IMG/VR virus record: IMGVR_UViG_3300008450_000327
Coordinates: 1 to 29,171 of that record
Strand: one strand, 5' to 3'
From: a virus
Length of the DNA: 29,171 nt
In this document: positions 14,100-21,364 of the stretch, in pieces
Layout of the letters: each line of letters starts with the position of its first letter
How positions within the stretch are numbered: the first letter of the stretch is position 1
Notes under the pieces: model-generated
Told to the model about the DNA's origin: nothing
Databases searched by the model: none
What the model saw: the letters and a program-made list of their open reading frames with translations, nothing else
Made by a program: the position numbers and the translations under genes

Positions 14100-14914
14100 T
14101 ATAACCTTCCAGTTAACTCTGCTACTTTAGGCATATTACCTGAGAAGGCATATGTACCAATATGTTGTGTCTTCATCCATGGGCACAAGAAGATATCTCC
14201 ACCCATCTTACGCCACATTTGACAGAACATATAATCTTCACTTAGATAACGTTCTGAACCACCGCCTGTGATAGAGTCTTTGGTGTCGATTACAGTATCA
14301 AAGTAAGCATGAATGTAACGTGAACCATCAAAGTGAGCCTGACCAACGTGGTCTGGTTTGTAACGAATGTTTGGATACTCTACAGCCATCTTATCGAAGA
14401 CTTCACGTTTAACCAACATAAAACCGGTACCAATTTCTAATACTTCTAGTGGTTCGGTAACTGAGAATTGTGATGTGCCTTTAACAACATTGAAGACATA
14501 TTCACCAACCAATGTTTCTAATTCACGTGGTTCCAAATCTGGATGGTTACGTGCGGCATGTGCAATGTTATTCCAATTGATTGATTTCTTGGGGTAAGGA
14601 CCACCAATAACATCTTTATCTAATGCCAATAATGCTACAACATCTTGTGGGTTGTAATGAATATCAGAATCCAAAAACAATAAGTGTGTGCAATCTGAGC
14701 GCAAGAATTCATCTACGAGGTAGTTTCTTGCACGTGTAATAAGTGATTCATTAAATAGGAAAGAGAACTTAACATCAACACCATAACGTGACATAATACC
14801 TTGAAGGTCTAAACAAGACTTCAGGTACAACCCGTGTGCCATGCCACCATACATTGGTGTAGCCACAAACAGTTTATTCTTTTTCAAATCTTCAACTTTG
14901 ACTTGTATTTCCAT
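14099..14914 (-). CDS. Glycosyltransferase (GT-A fold)
   Basis: A 271-residue protein of a glycosyltransferase family common in T4-like aquatic phages. It opens with KLFVATPMYGGMAHGLYLKS, has NESLITRARNYLVDEFLRS, and carries the GT-A metal-binding motif in HLLFLDSDIHY (Asp82-Ser-Asp84). Later segments EIGTGFMLVKREVFD and YLSEDYMFCQMWRKMGGDIF resemble the acceptor-site region with an acidic catalytic residue. The acceptor is unknown and could be phage DNA, a virion protein or a host glycan. It begins just after the terminator at 14927-14967. No sigma70 promoter is visible directly ahead; AATAAATT is near the late box. Confidence 0.8.
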   Translation of the reverse strand: MEIQVKVEDLKKNKLFVATPMYGGMAHGLYLKSCLDLQGIMSRYGVDVKFSFLFNESLITRARNYLVDEFLRSDCTHLLFLDSDIHYNPQDVVALLALDKDVIGGPYPKKSINWNNIAHAARNHPDLEPRELETLVGEYVFNVVKGTSQFSVTEPLEVLEIGTGFMLVKREVFDKMAVEYPNIRYKPDHVGQAHFDGSRYIHAYFDTVIDTKDSITGGGSERYLSEDYMFCQMWRKMGGDIFLCPWMKTQHIGTYAFSGNMPKVAELTGRL

Positions 14915-14926
14915 AATTTATTCCAT

Positions 14927-14967
14927 AAAAAAAGAGGAGGGATATACTTATATATCCTACTCCTCTT
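14927..14967 (-). terminator. Rho-independent terminator after the winged-helix gene
   Basis: On the minus-strand RNA AAGAGGAG-UA-GGAUAUA pairs with UAUAUCC-CUCCUCUU (8 plus 7 base pairs with a 2-base bulge), followed by a run of seven U. It ends the unit containing the gene at 14985-15257. Confidence 0.88.
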
Positions 14968-14984
14968 ACAAAGAGACTACTCTC

Positions 14985-15257
14985 TTAGGCGAATGTTGAC
15001 ATTCCTGCAGAGCGAAGTGCTTGCAAGCCAGCAGCAACTTGACGCTTAGTTGGTGTGCCTAGACGATAGAAAGAAACTTTCTCGCCATCAGACTTGATAC
15101 GGGTGTTCAAGTAAATAGCATGACCTTCTTCACGCAATTCGTTAATGCGAGCAGCAACGTTCTGAACGTTGAAACGAGCACGAGCTTGATTAACGGTCAA
15201 CGTGTTGTAACCATCAGATTTGCTCAAGTAGGACAAGATTTTTGCTTTAGCGGACAT
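14985..15257 (-). CDS. Small winged-helix-like DNA-binding protein
   Basis: A 90-residue basic protein starting MSAKAKILSYLSKSDGYNTLT. The start at 15257 is set by GGAG 5 bases upstream; an earlier in-frame start would lie within the pseudoknot region without a ribosome site. The pattern LTVNQARARFNVQNVAARINELREEGHAIYLNTRI is a helix-turn-helix with a following wing, and the C-terminal segment is GTPTKRQVAAGLQALRSAG. It is probably a transcription or DNA-binding factor conserved in T4-like aquatic phages, but the target is unknown. It has its own perfect sigma70 promoter, a structured 5' leader and its own terminator, so it is a one-gene unit expressed early. Confidence 0.82.
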   Translation of the reverse strand: MSAKAKILSYLSKSDGYNTLTVNQARARFNVQNVAARINELREEGHAIYLNTRIKSDGEKVSFYRLGTPTKRQVAAGLQALRSAGMSTFA

Positions 15258-15286
15258 AATAACTCCAAAATTTAAATAATAAAAAC

Positions 15287-15332
15287 GAACCACACTTCAA
15301 ATAATTCTGAGAGGTGGTTCATTCTCTCAGAA
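15287..15332 (-). promoter_or_regulatory. H-type pseudoknot at the 5' end of the winged-helix mRNA
   Basis: In minus-strand RNA, stem 1 is UUCUGAGAG (15332-15324) with CUCUCAGAA (15313-15305), 9 perfect pairs. The 10-base loop contains GAACCAC (15320-15314), which pairs with GUGGUUC (15293-15287), 7 perfect pairs. Connecting loops are 3, 0 and 11 bases, the geometry of a classical H-type pseudoknot. The predicted transcription start (about 15331) falls at its first base. T4 uses a leader pseudoknot for gp32 autoregulation; the role here is inferred. Confidence 0.65.
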
Positions 15333-15337
15333 ATTCT

Positions 15338-15366
15338 ATTATAACAAAACTATTAACACTTGTCAA
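15338..15366 (-). promoter_or_regulatory. Consensus sigma70 early promoter for the winged-helix gene
   Basis: TTGACA (15366-15361), a 17-base spacer and TATAAT (15343-15338) on the minus strand match the consensus perfectly. It lies just after the CobS-like gene and starts the structured leader. Confidence 0.88.
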
Positions 15367-15380
15367 CAGTTTTCAGGCAA

Positions 15381-16565
15381 TTAGAATGGTAATTCATCAC
15401 TGTTTGCCGAAATTGCATCTACGTTCACTTGCTGATTAGCCGTATTGGCGCCTGCATCCAGTTTGGTGTACAGGTCAATAAATGATAATTTGGTATCGGC
15501 ATCAAAACGGTTCAAGCAGAGGGCAAGTGCCTTCATGCGGTCACCATGCACAGAATACGTTTTGCAAATGTGTACCAGACGGCGAGTGGAAATAATTTCA
15601 TCAACACCACCTTCAGCAAACGTTTTGCGAATTACATCAGCCCATGTTACCAATTTCTCGGCAAATTCATCATCAGTACGGTTCAAAGAAGCCAATTCTT
15701 TACGAATGATTTTCTTCTCAACGTTGATTGGAGGAAACTCTTGCTCATATGTATTCAAGAAACGTTCAAGGAAAGCCTCATTCAAAACATTGGTAAACAT
15801 GTAACGACCATCTTCTGAACCTTTACCTTTTGTATTGGCAGTAGCCACAATTGTAAAACCTTCAGCAGGTGCAACCATTTCATTCTTCTTTTTAAGCAAG
15901 AAAGGTTTGCCTTCTAAAACACGTTGTAAGCAGGACAGGTTCTGAGCACCATAATCAATTTCATCAATACACAGCACAGCGCCTTGTCGAGCCGCAACGG
16001 TAACTGGACCATCACGCCATTCCATTTGACCATTAATCAAAACATAATTGCCAAGCAAATCACTTTCATCGGTATCAGGTGTCATTGATACGCAAACAAA
16101 TTTACGTTTAGCTTTAGCGCAAGCTTGTTCAACTGACATTGTTTTGCCGTTGCCAGATTGACCAGTAATAAAAATAGGGTAGAACAAATTACTTTTTACG
16201 ATTGCCAACAAATCATCAAAGTTACCAAAAGGAACATAATTTGCATACTGTTTTGGAACCAGATTTTCTGTTTCGAGGTCAGTAACAATATTGGTAATAC
16301 GATTGCCGGTTGGCGCAACAGGTTCGGGTTTTTTCATCTGTATAACTTGAGCTGGCGCCATGTTAACTATGTTGGCGCTGTTAGAGGGAACTTTATATAG
16401 ACCACGACCAGCACGATAATCCATATCTTTCAAATACCACTGAGGTAACTTAATATCATTTTCAACGCACAGGTCTTTAATATCCTGTAATGTTAAAATG
16501 TCCTTGCCTGAGGAAGAGGCAATAGAAATAAACTTTTCACGTTTGTCAACTTGAATACCACGCAT
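15381..16565 (-). CDS. cobS: CobS-like MoxR-type AAA+ ATPase
   Basis: AAA+ ATPase related to the CobS subunit of aerobic cobaltochelatase and to the MoxR family; cobS-annotated genes are common in T4-like aquatic phages. The 394-residue protein has an N-terminal helical region (RGIQVDKREKFISIA... LPQWYLKDM), Walker A GQSGNGKT (about 135-142), Walker B AVLCIDEID (about 196-204), sensor 1 VATANTKGKGSEDG and an arginine-containing ISTRRLVHICKTY near the end. The ATG at 16565 is chosen because GGAG lies 8 bases upstream. Its neighbour is a CobT-like VWA protein, so the pair is a MoxR/VWA module. No CobN is present, so a chelatase reaction in the phage alone is unlikely. Confidence 0.88.
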   Translation of the reverse strand: MRGIQVDKREKFISIASSSGKDILTLQDIKDLCVENDIKLPQWYLKDMDYRAGRGLYKVPSNSANIVNMAPAQVIQMKKPEPVAPTGNRITNIVTDLETENLVPKQYANYVPFGNFDDLLAIVKSNLFYPIFITGQSGNGKTMSVEQACAKAKRKFVCVSMTPDTDESDLLGNYVLINGQMEWRDGPVTVAARQGAVLCIDEIDYGAQNLSCLQRVLEGKPFLLKKKNEMVAPAEGFTIVATANTKGKGSEDGRYMFTNVLNEAFLERFLNTYEQEFPPINVEKKIIRKELASLNRTDDEFAEKLVTWADVIRKTFAEGGVDEIISTRRLVHICKTYSVHGDRMKALALCLNRFDADTKLSFIDLYTKLDAGANTANQQVNVDAISANSDELPF

Positions 16566-16598
16566 CACAAAAACTCCATCAATCAATTTAATATACCA

Positions 16599-16626
16599 AT
16601 TATATCAAAACCACAAGGTTTGTCAA
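16599..16626 (-). promoter_or_regulatory. Sigma70 early promoter for the CobS-like gene
   Basis: TTGACA (16626-16621), a 16-base spacer and TATAAT (16604-16599) on the minus strand. A 10-base-pair palindrome abuts the -35 box. Confidence 0.82.
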
Positions 16627-16627
16627 T

Positions 16628-16655
16628 AGTACTGTTGCATAAAAACAACAGTACT
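16628..16655 (-). repeat. 10-base-pair inverted repeat abutting the cobS promoter
   Basis: AGTACTGTTG (16628-16637) and CAACAGTACT (16646-16655) form a perfect stem around an 8-base loop, 10 bases after the CobT-like stop and directly upstream of the -35 box. No U run follows it on the minus strand. It is either an operator or an mRNA 3' stabiliser. Confidence 0.6.
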
Positions 16656-16664
16656 ACTTTAGTA

Positions 16665-18998
16665 TTACATTGCAATTTCACCAATAAAACGGTTAACCAA
16701 GACACGGCTTACCTGTTTTTTCTTATTCATCTTAATAAATGCGGTACGCAATTTAGAAGCAGTGACATTACCTTCAACAGATAATTCTTCTTCTTCAATA
16801 TTCAAATCATTACCACCAGGAATCAAAAAGAATTTGTTGTAACCACCATTTTTAGATTCTAAAAACTTGGTTGTTTTAATCACTTTAAGCATTTCACGTG
16901 CTTCTTCTTTTTCACGCAACCAACGATTATGTGATTCATAAGAATTGTATTGATCCGTTTTAACAGGCAATTCATTACCAGAAATATATTTACGTTGAAT
17001 AGCATTTCTTGCATGATGACCAGCACCAATCAAAAAGAAACCAACAATCTTTGCACCAGTAACTTGTTTATACCAATCAAAAATAGCGACACGCATTGGA
17101 TCATTATCTTTGTTGTTTTCATTCTTCAAAAGAAATTCAGTTTTGGATTGTTCATCACGAATAACAACCGATTGTGTTTTCTCACTAAACCAATTTGTTT
17201 TGTAAGTACCATAATCAGTCATACCTTCTTCATAATAACCAGATATATTATCGGCATCACCATCATGTATTAATACCATGTTAACAATATCAAGATTATT
17301 CACTTTGCGAAATTCATTAGTAATGTAACGTGAAGCAACCATAGCTTCAATCATTGGTGTATTAGATAATGTTTCTGAACTGGGACGATTAATCTTACGT
17401 TGAAATCTTGGCATATATGAATTCATTAATGAAACCATATTACGGAGGCAACGATTAAATTCGGCATTACCCATACGTGAATTCATATATTCACGCATAA
17501 AAACATCGGAGAAATACAAGTCATTTTTATTTTTAGAAAATGAAGGAGGCATTTTACCACCATCAAATTGAATATCTAAAGCCCGACTAGCCATACAATT
17601 ACCAAAACCATATACAACAAAAGGAATATTCACTTTGCGGCAGAACATGGTTAGAATTAAAATCTGCTCAATTGAATTGGGCATATTATCATCCATGGAA
17701 CCTGAACGGTCAAGAATCAAAACCAATCCGTGTGATTTACCTTTTGGTACACGCATCACTTTACGGAAGATATTATCATCAACTTTATATTTGTAAATGC
17801 GGGAGATATCAATATCACCAGTCTCCGATATCTTTTGTTTAGAGAATTTGGAGGCAGCTTTACGCATTTCAAATTCTTTGGCAAGTAATGATACATAACG
17901 TTCATTACGATTTTTAAATTCTTTCAAAAGATTTTCTTGCACTGAACGATTATGTTCAACATCAGGAAGATATTCACCTTTAAACCAGAAATTTTCCATT
18001 AATTCATGTACACGTTTATATGGTGTAATTGAATTTTTTGGATTGTATTTTGGTATATTCACATAAACATATTCTTTGCTTTTCTCATCAAGCAAAAGTC
18101 CTTCATTATCACGGAAGTTTTCATCAGTTTCACAACGTGGTTCAAAATCATCATCATTATCCGAGAATGAATTTCTAGTATCTTTATAACGATTAACTTT
18201 ACGTTCGCCATATTCTTCACCAGTTGTTTCATCGGATTCAGAATCAGAATCTCCATCATTATCATTTTCTGTATCGTCACCGTCATTGGTACTATCATCA
18301 CCATCATCCGATTCATCATAATCATAATCACTATAATTATCCGATTCATCATAATCGTAATCATCATTCTCGCCATAAGAATCACCAGCTGTTGCTTTTT
18401 GTTTCAGTTTAGATTCTTCCTGTTGTTCTTTTTTCGAATAATCAAAAATAGCACCAGTAACTTCAACAACATCTTCCCATGATTCGCAAGCTTCTACTGC
18501 TTCTAATAAAGCAGATTCATCGGCATTATCAAATTTAATACCAAGATTATAACCACCTTTAGTATATAAATTCAAGCGGTCAATAAAAGGCAATGCATTT
18601 ACATCTTGGTCTTTAATACCAAAAAAATCACGGTCAATTAATTGGCCATAAGCTTTAATGAATGAAGGTTTAATACCTGGAAATTTACGTTTGATTTTCT
18701 TTTCGATACGGGCATCTTCAACAACATTCAAAAAGTGTTTGAAGTTTTTACTGAATTTGGATTTGCCTGTAGTAACAGCATCATGCCAACCTTCTTCAGG
18801 TGTTTCTAATGCGTGACCAACCTCATGCCCTAACAAAAGGTCGTACATTTCACCTGACATATCTTTCCAGATTGGACATGACAAAATACGATTCTTAAGG
18901 TCAAAGGATGCGGTCTGAACCTTTTTGTGTTCAACAATAAGGTTCTCTGAAGCCAACAACTTGGCTAATTGAGACTTGGATTGTACTGAATATTGCAT
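16665..18998 (-). CDS. cobT: CobT-like protein: HExxH metalloprotease-like N-terminus, acidic linker, VWA domain
   Basis: A 777-residue protein that pairs with the CobS-like ATPase. The N-terminal domain has a zinc-protease motif LLGHEVGHALETPEEGWHD (HEVGH at about 58-62). A very acidic Asp/Ser/Tyr/Glu repeat linker covers about 200-272, partly coded by a 16-base direct repeat. The C-terminal VWA domain has a MIDAS motif LILDRSGSMDDN (about 425-436). This arrangement resembles CobT and other VWA partners of MoxR ATPases, which act as metal-insertion or remodelling machines. The ATG at 18998 is chosen because GGGA lies upstream; an upstream ATG (19019) sits at the transcription start. Two tandem promoters lie ahead. 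A peptidase or inhibitor-like role is possible. Confidence 0.82.
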   Translation of the reverse strand: MQYSVQSKSQLAKLLASENLIVEHKKVQTASFDLKNRILSCPIWKDMSGEMYDLLLGHEVGHALETPEEGWHDAVTTGKSKFSKNFKHFLNVVEDARIEKKIKRKFPGIKPSFIKAYGQLIDRDFFGIKDQDVNALPFIDRLNLYTKGGYNLGIKFDNADESALLEAVEACESWEDVVEVTGAIFDYSKKEQQEESKLKQKATAGDSYGENDDYDYDESDNYSDYDYDESDDGDDSTNDGDDTENDNDGDSDSESDETTGEEYGERKVNRYKDTRNSFSDNDDDFEPRCETDENFRDNEGLLLDEKSKEYVYVNIPKYNPKNSITPYKRVHELMENFWFKGEYLPDVEHNRSVQENLLKEFKNRNERYVSLLAKEFEMRKAASKFSKQKISETGDIDISRIYKYKVDDNIFRKVMRVPKGKSHGLVLILDRSGSMDDNMPNSIEQILILTMFCRKVNIPFVVYGFGNCMASRALDIQFDGGKMPPSFSKNKNDLYFSDVFMREYMNSRMGNAEFNRCLRNMVSLMNSYMPRFQRKINRPSSETLSNTPMIEAMVASRYITNEFRKVNNLDIVNMVLIHDGDADNISGYYEEGMTDYGTYKTNWFSEKTQSVVIRDEQSKTEFLLKNENNKDNDPMRVAIFDWYKQVTGAKIVGFFLIGAGHHARNAIQRKYISGNELPVKTDQYNSYESHNRWLREKEEAREMLKVIKTTKFLESKNGGYNKFFLIPGGNDLNIEEEELSVEGNVTASKLRTAFIKMNKKKQVSRVLVNRFIGEIAM
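18308..18356 (-). repeat. Direct repeat coding the acidic linker
   Basis: CCGATTCATCATAATC occurs at 18308-18323 and again at 18341-18356 on the plus strand, inside the Asp/Tyr/Ser-rich linker of the CobT-like protein (DYDESDNYSDYDYDESD). The surrounding 250 bases are low-complexity CAT/ATC-rich DNA, a likely site of repeat expansion and contraction. Confidence 0.75.
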
Positions 18999-19020
18999 AT
19001 TATTTCCCGATGTATGCATT

Positions 19021-19048
19021 AATTATAACAGAATTGAGGCATTTGGCA
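19021..19048 (-). promoter_or_regulatory. Sigma70 promoter (proximal) for the CobT-like gene
   Basis: TTGCCA (19048-19043), a 16-base spacer and TATAAT (19026-19021) on the minus strand. Transcription would start about 16 bases before the ATG at 18998. Confidence 0.78.
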
Positions 19049-19117
19049 AGCCCTCAAAAAATGAATACTTTAGTACTACTTGTGGAACTGTTGTCCATGT
19101 TCGTCTGTAAAGGTTTA

Positions 19118-19145
19118 ATTATAGAGGAACCAAGGTAAATGGCAA
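19118..19145 (-). promoter_or_regulatory. Sigma70 promoter (distal) for the CobT-like gene
   Basis: A second CTTGCCA -35 (TTGCCA at 19145-19140), a 16-base spacer and TATAAT (19123-19118). It has the same -35 variant and spacing as the proximal promoter about 97 bases downstream and lies just after the terminator of the previous unit. Confidence 0.75.
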
Positions 19146-19149
19146 GCAT

Positions 19150-19183
19150 AAAAAAAGAGATGTTGTATTTCTACAACACCTCT
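19150..19183 (-). terminator. Rho-independent terminator after the DUF4338 gene
   Basis: On the minus-strand RNA AGAGGUGUUGUA pairs with UACAACAUCUCU (12 pairs, one G-U) around a GAAA tetraloop, followed by a run of seven U. It closes the long uvsY-to-DUF4338 unit. Confidence 0.9.
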
Positions 19184-19190
19184 AATTGGA

Positions 19191-19249
19191 GCGGTTTTAT
19201 GGAGTTTAACCAACTTTTCCCTTGGGAGGGACGTTTCACGGAAAACCGC
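19191..19249 (-). ncRNA. Possible structured RNA element between stop codon and terminator
   Basis: A perfect 8-base-pair stem, GCGGTTTT with AAAACCGC, encloses 43 bases that contain a further CCCTNNNNAGGG-type inner hairpin (around 19218-19230). It begins three bases after the DUF4338 stop and is followed directly by the terminator hairpin. Together they could form a stable 3' UTR or a roughly 100-base small RNA. No coding frame is seen in it. Confidence 0.4.
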
Positions 19250-19251
19250 AT

Positions 19252-20583
19252 TTATCTTCCTACTTGACTTAGATATTTATCCTTAGTTTCTTGCCATGAC
19301 AAATAAATCAAATCATCATAAAACAATGTTTCGGTAGAGACTTTGTTTTTCTTCTTTAGAAAACCAATCCGACCTCTTGCATGTTTTTCTTTCCATGTAT
19401 TACTTAGGCTCTCTGTAGACGTTTCGAACGACTTTTTCAAATCATTGCCGTCACATTTGCCGCAAAGAAAATCATATGTGTTATCATACAATGGACTGAA
19501 ATAAATTCCACGAGCATGTTCTGAACGAATCAACTCTTTAGGAATACCTAACTTTGAATATGTAAATGATAACGAACGATTCTTGTGGTCACGCTTGTAT
19601 GGTTGACCACTAGGTTTCTTTGCAACGTACCATTCAAAGTATTTTCGTGTATGATTCTTTTTTAACCATTCACGTATTTCATATCTAGTATCTCTCTCAG
19701 GTTCAAATGAGACAGAACCAGATGTAAAGCCCATCGGCAACCAATGGTCAAGATTATCATATTGACTTAATCCGTTTGCCTTGGTTTTACCATAGAGTGA
19801 TGTTGTAGTAACACCAACTAGTGTATCACCATATTGTTTCTTCCACAAATCTTGTACTGTATCAGATAAACAAAGTAAAGCAAGTAGTTTACCACCAACG
19901 TAGTTATAACCTAATGGTTGAAACGGAACAATCGTAGAACCAATGGCAGTATAGTTAATCATACCGCCTTGTGTTTTCTTCTCACGTTCCCAACCAATTA
20001 CATTATCTCTTGGTGTTAAATCTAGGAAGTCGGATGAGATACAGATAACACCAAGGTACTTACCTGTCTTCTTATCCTGTGCAAAGAAATTTAAATTACG
20101 GCCAATGTTAGAGTTGTTCTTCATTGTTGAAATGAATGTACGTGCTGCGTTCCATCTTTCAGGTAAATCAGAACGTTTAATTTTCTGAGTTACATTGGTG
20201 CCGTCCATACCCGTGGATACTTTTTCACCAGAGTCATCAGTATAGATTAGAACAGGTTCCAAATCTAAGTATGCATCAGGTGAATCAGGCGTCCAAATGT
20301 TGGCCTTAACTTCATCAATCATTGTTTTCTGAGAGGGGTCAATTAACTGCATCTCAGTTCCAAACAAGGTGTTCATCTCCTCAGTTGGATATTTCTCATG
20401 CACCTCACACCATTTCTGGTACAAGGTGTATTCTTTAACATCCATAGCTGATACGAACGTCAAATCTTTCTTAACGTTCTCTGTTAGAACACCCAAATCA
20501 ATATCTTTATAAACAATACCTGAGTCTAACCACTTTTTGTATTGTGTTTCGATATCATCTTTAGGATCAAATGCGTATGCCAC
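19252..20583 (-). CDS. DUF4338 (DruA-like) protein
   Basis: A protein of about 443 residues whose central region resembles the DUF4338 family, known from the Druantia defence protein DruA. I see TGKYLGVICISSDFLDLTPRDNVIGWE, then NYTAIGSTIVPFQPLGYNYVGGKLLALL, a WKKQYGDTLVGVTTTSLYG segment and a W...GFTSGS turn, the order expected for this family. The C-terminal part is basic. Function in phages is unknown. No ATG occurs near the start; the GTG at 20583 (overlapping the peptide deformylase end) is preferred over a TTG at 20601, but neither has a strong ribosome site. It is the last gene of the uvsY unit and is followed by a terminator. Confidence 0.65.
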   Translation of the reverse strand: MAYAFDPKDDIETQYKKWLDSGIVYKDIDLGVLTENVKKDLTFVSAMDVKEYTLYQKWCEVHEKYPTEEMNTLFGTEMQLIDPSQKTMIDEVKANIWTPDSPDAYLDLEPVLIYTDDSGEKVSTGMDGTNVTQKIKRSDLPERWNAARTFISTMKNNSNIGRNLNFFAQDKKTGKYLGVICISSDFLDLTPRDNVIGWEREKKTQGGMINYTAIGSTIVPFQPLGYNYVGGKLLALLCLSDTVQDLWKKQYGDTLVGVTTTSLYGKTKANGLSQYDNLDHWLPMGFTSGSVSFEPERDTRYEIREWLKKNHTRKYFEWYVAKKPSGQPYKRDHKNRSLSFTYSKLGIPKELIRSEHARGIYFSPLYDNTYDFLCGKCDGNDLKKSFETSTESLSNTWKEKHARGRIGFLKKKNKVSTETLFYDDLIYLSWQETKDKYLSQVGR

Positions 20584-21163
20584 GTTTATAGTTTCTTTCA
20601 AATTTCTTTAGTCGCTTCATCTGTTTCTCTTTGGCCATCATCATGGAAGTTTTGCCAACTCTGTCAGCCATTAACACACCATTCAAATGATCCAACTCAT
20701 GTAAGAAACAACGAGCAGTTACTCCAGTCAAATTCATATTGACAAGTTCACCTTTTTCATTAGTGAATTCAACATCAATGTTGTCTGGACGTCCTATTGT
20801 AACATGTAATGCAGGGTAAGACAAGCATCCTTCTTTGTCTCGCACAATGTTATCCGATTCTTTTACCACACGTGGGTTGATACAGGTAATTTTAAAATCA
20901 TCTCTATCACCTGTACCGATTACAAATACACGGGCACGAATACCACATTGGTTAGCTGCAAGACCAATACCATTATACATCTTCCTTGTCAGGTGCATTT
21001 GTTTGGAGAATCTCTCCATGTTATTATTAGGTAACTTGTCTGTGTATTCAGGCATTACCTCTTTCAACATACCGAAAGCATCAGAATAAATTTTCAATGG
21101 AACAATTTCTGACTCTTTGACAACTGTATTACTTTCGGTATTAAACGTGAGTACCTCACTCAT
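20567..21163 (-). CDS. def: Peptide deformylase
   Basis: Metal-dependent enzyme removing the N-formyl group from nascent proteins. All three family motifs are present in the 198-residue protein: GIGLAANQ (65-72), EGCLSYP (111-117) with the metal-binding Cys, and HELDHLNG with the two metal His and catalytic Glu (155-159). Many phage deformylases are short and lack the C-terminal extension; this one has a basic tail of about 35 residues after the last motif (KTSMMMAKEKQMKRLKKFERN) and an N-terminal extension of about 20 residues. It overlaps the short upstream gene by 8 bases and the DUF4338 gene downstream. In cyanophages deformylase is proposed to speed processing of host or phage proteins. 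Confidence 0.94.
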   Translation of the reverse strand: MSEVLTFNTESNTVVKESEIVPLKIYSDAFGMLKEVMPEYTDKLPNNNMERFSKQMHLTRKMYNGIGLAANQCGIRARVFVIGTGDRDDFKITCINPRVVKESDNIVRDKEGCLSYPALHVTIGRPDNIDVEFTNEKGELVNMNLTGVTARCFLHELDHLNGVLMADRVGKTSMMMAKEKQMKRLKKFERNYKRGIRI

Positions 21164-21362
21164 TGGTTAATCCTTCACACAATTTTGTAATCTCTTCATT
21201 GGTCAAAAAGAATTCATATGTTGATGAATGAACAATCTCTTCATCTTCACCCAAAACTTCTTGCACAAAATATACTGCATTCAAATCTTTTGGTACGAAA
21301 CAGGGTTTAACCTGAACACGTAACTTAAATGCCGCATCATCTTTAATTAAAAACTCTTTCAT
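21156..21362 (-). CDS. Hypothetical protein, 68 residues
   Basis: Unrecognised acidic protein (MKEFLIKDDAAFKLRVQVKPCFVPK...) with alternating beta-type segments (LNAVYFVQEVLGEDEEIVHSSTYEFFLTNEE) and a short C-terminal helix. Its ATG lies two bases after the gp46 stop, and its end overlaps the peptide deformylase start, so it is translated in the gp46 chain. Position suggests a small accessory gene conserved next to gp46; no function is inferred. Confidence 0.75.
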   Translation of the reverse strand: MKEFLIKDDAAFKLRVQVKPCFVPKDLNAVYFVQEVLGEDEEIVHSSTYEFFLTNEEITKLCEGLTNE

Positions 21363-21364
21363 AA

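Noticed and set aside
18059-18412. Additional long frames on both strands across the acidic-linker DNA
   Set aside because: They come from the CAT/ATC-rich repeat coding the CobT-like linker; the translations are Met/Ile-rich or His-rich low complexity without ribosome sites.
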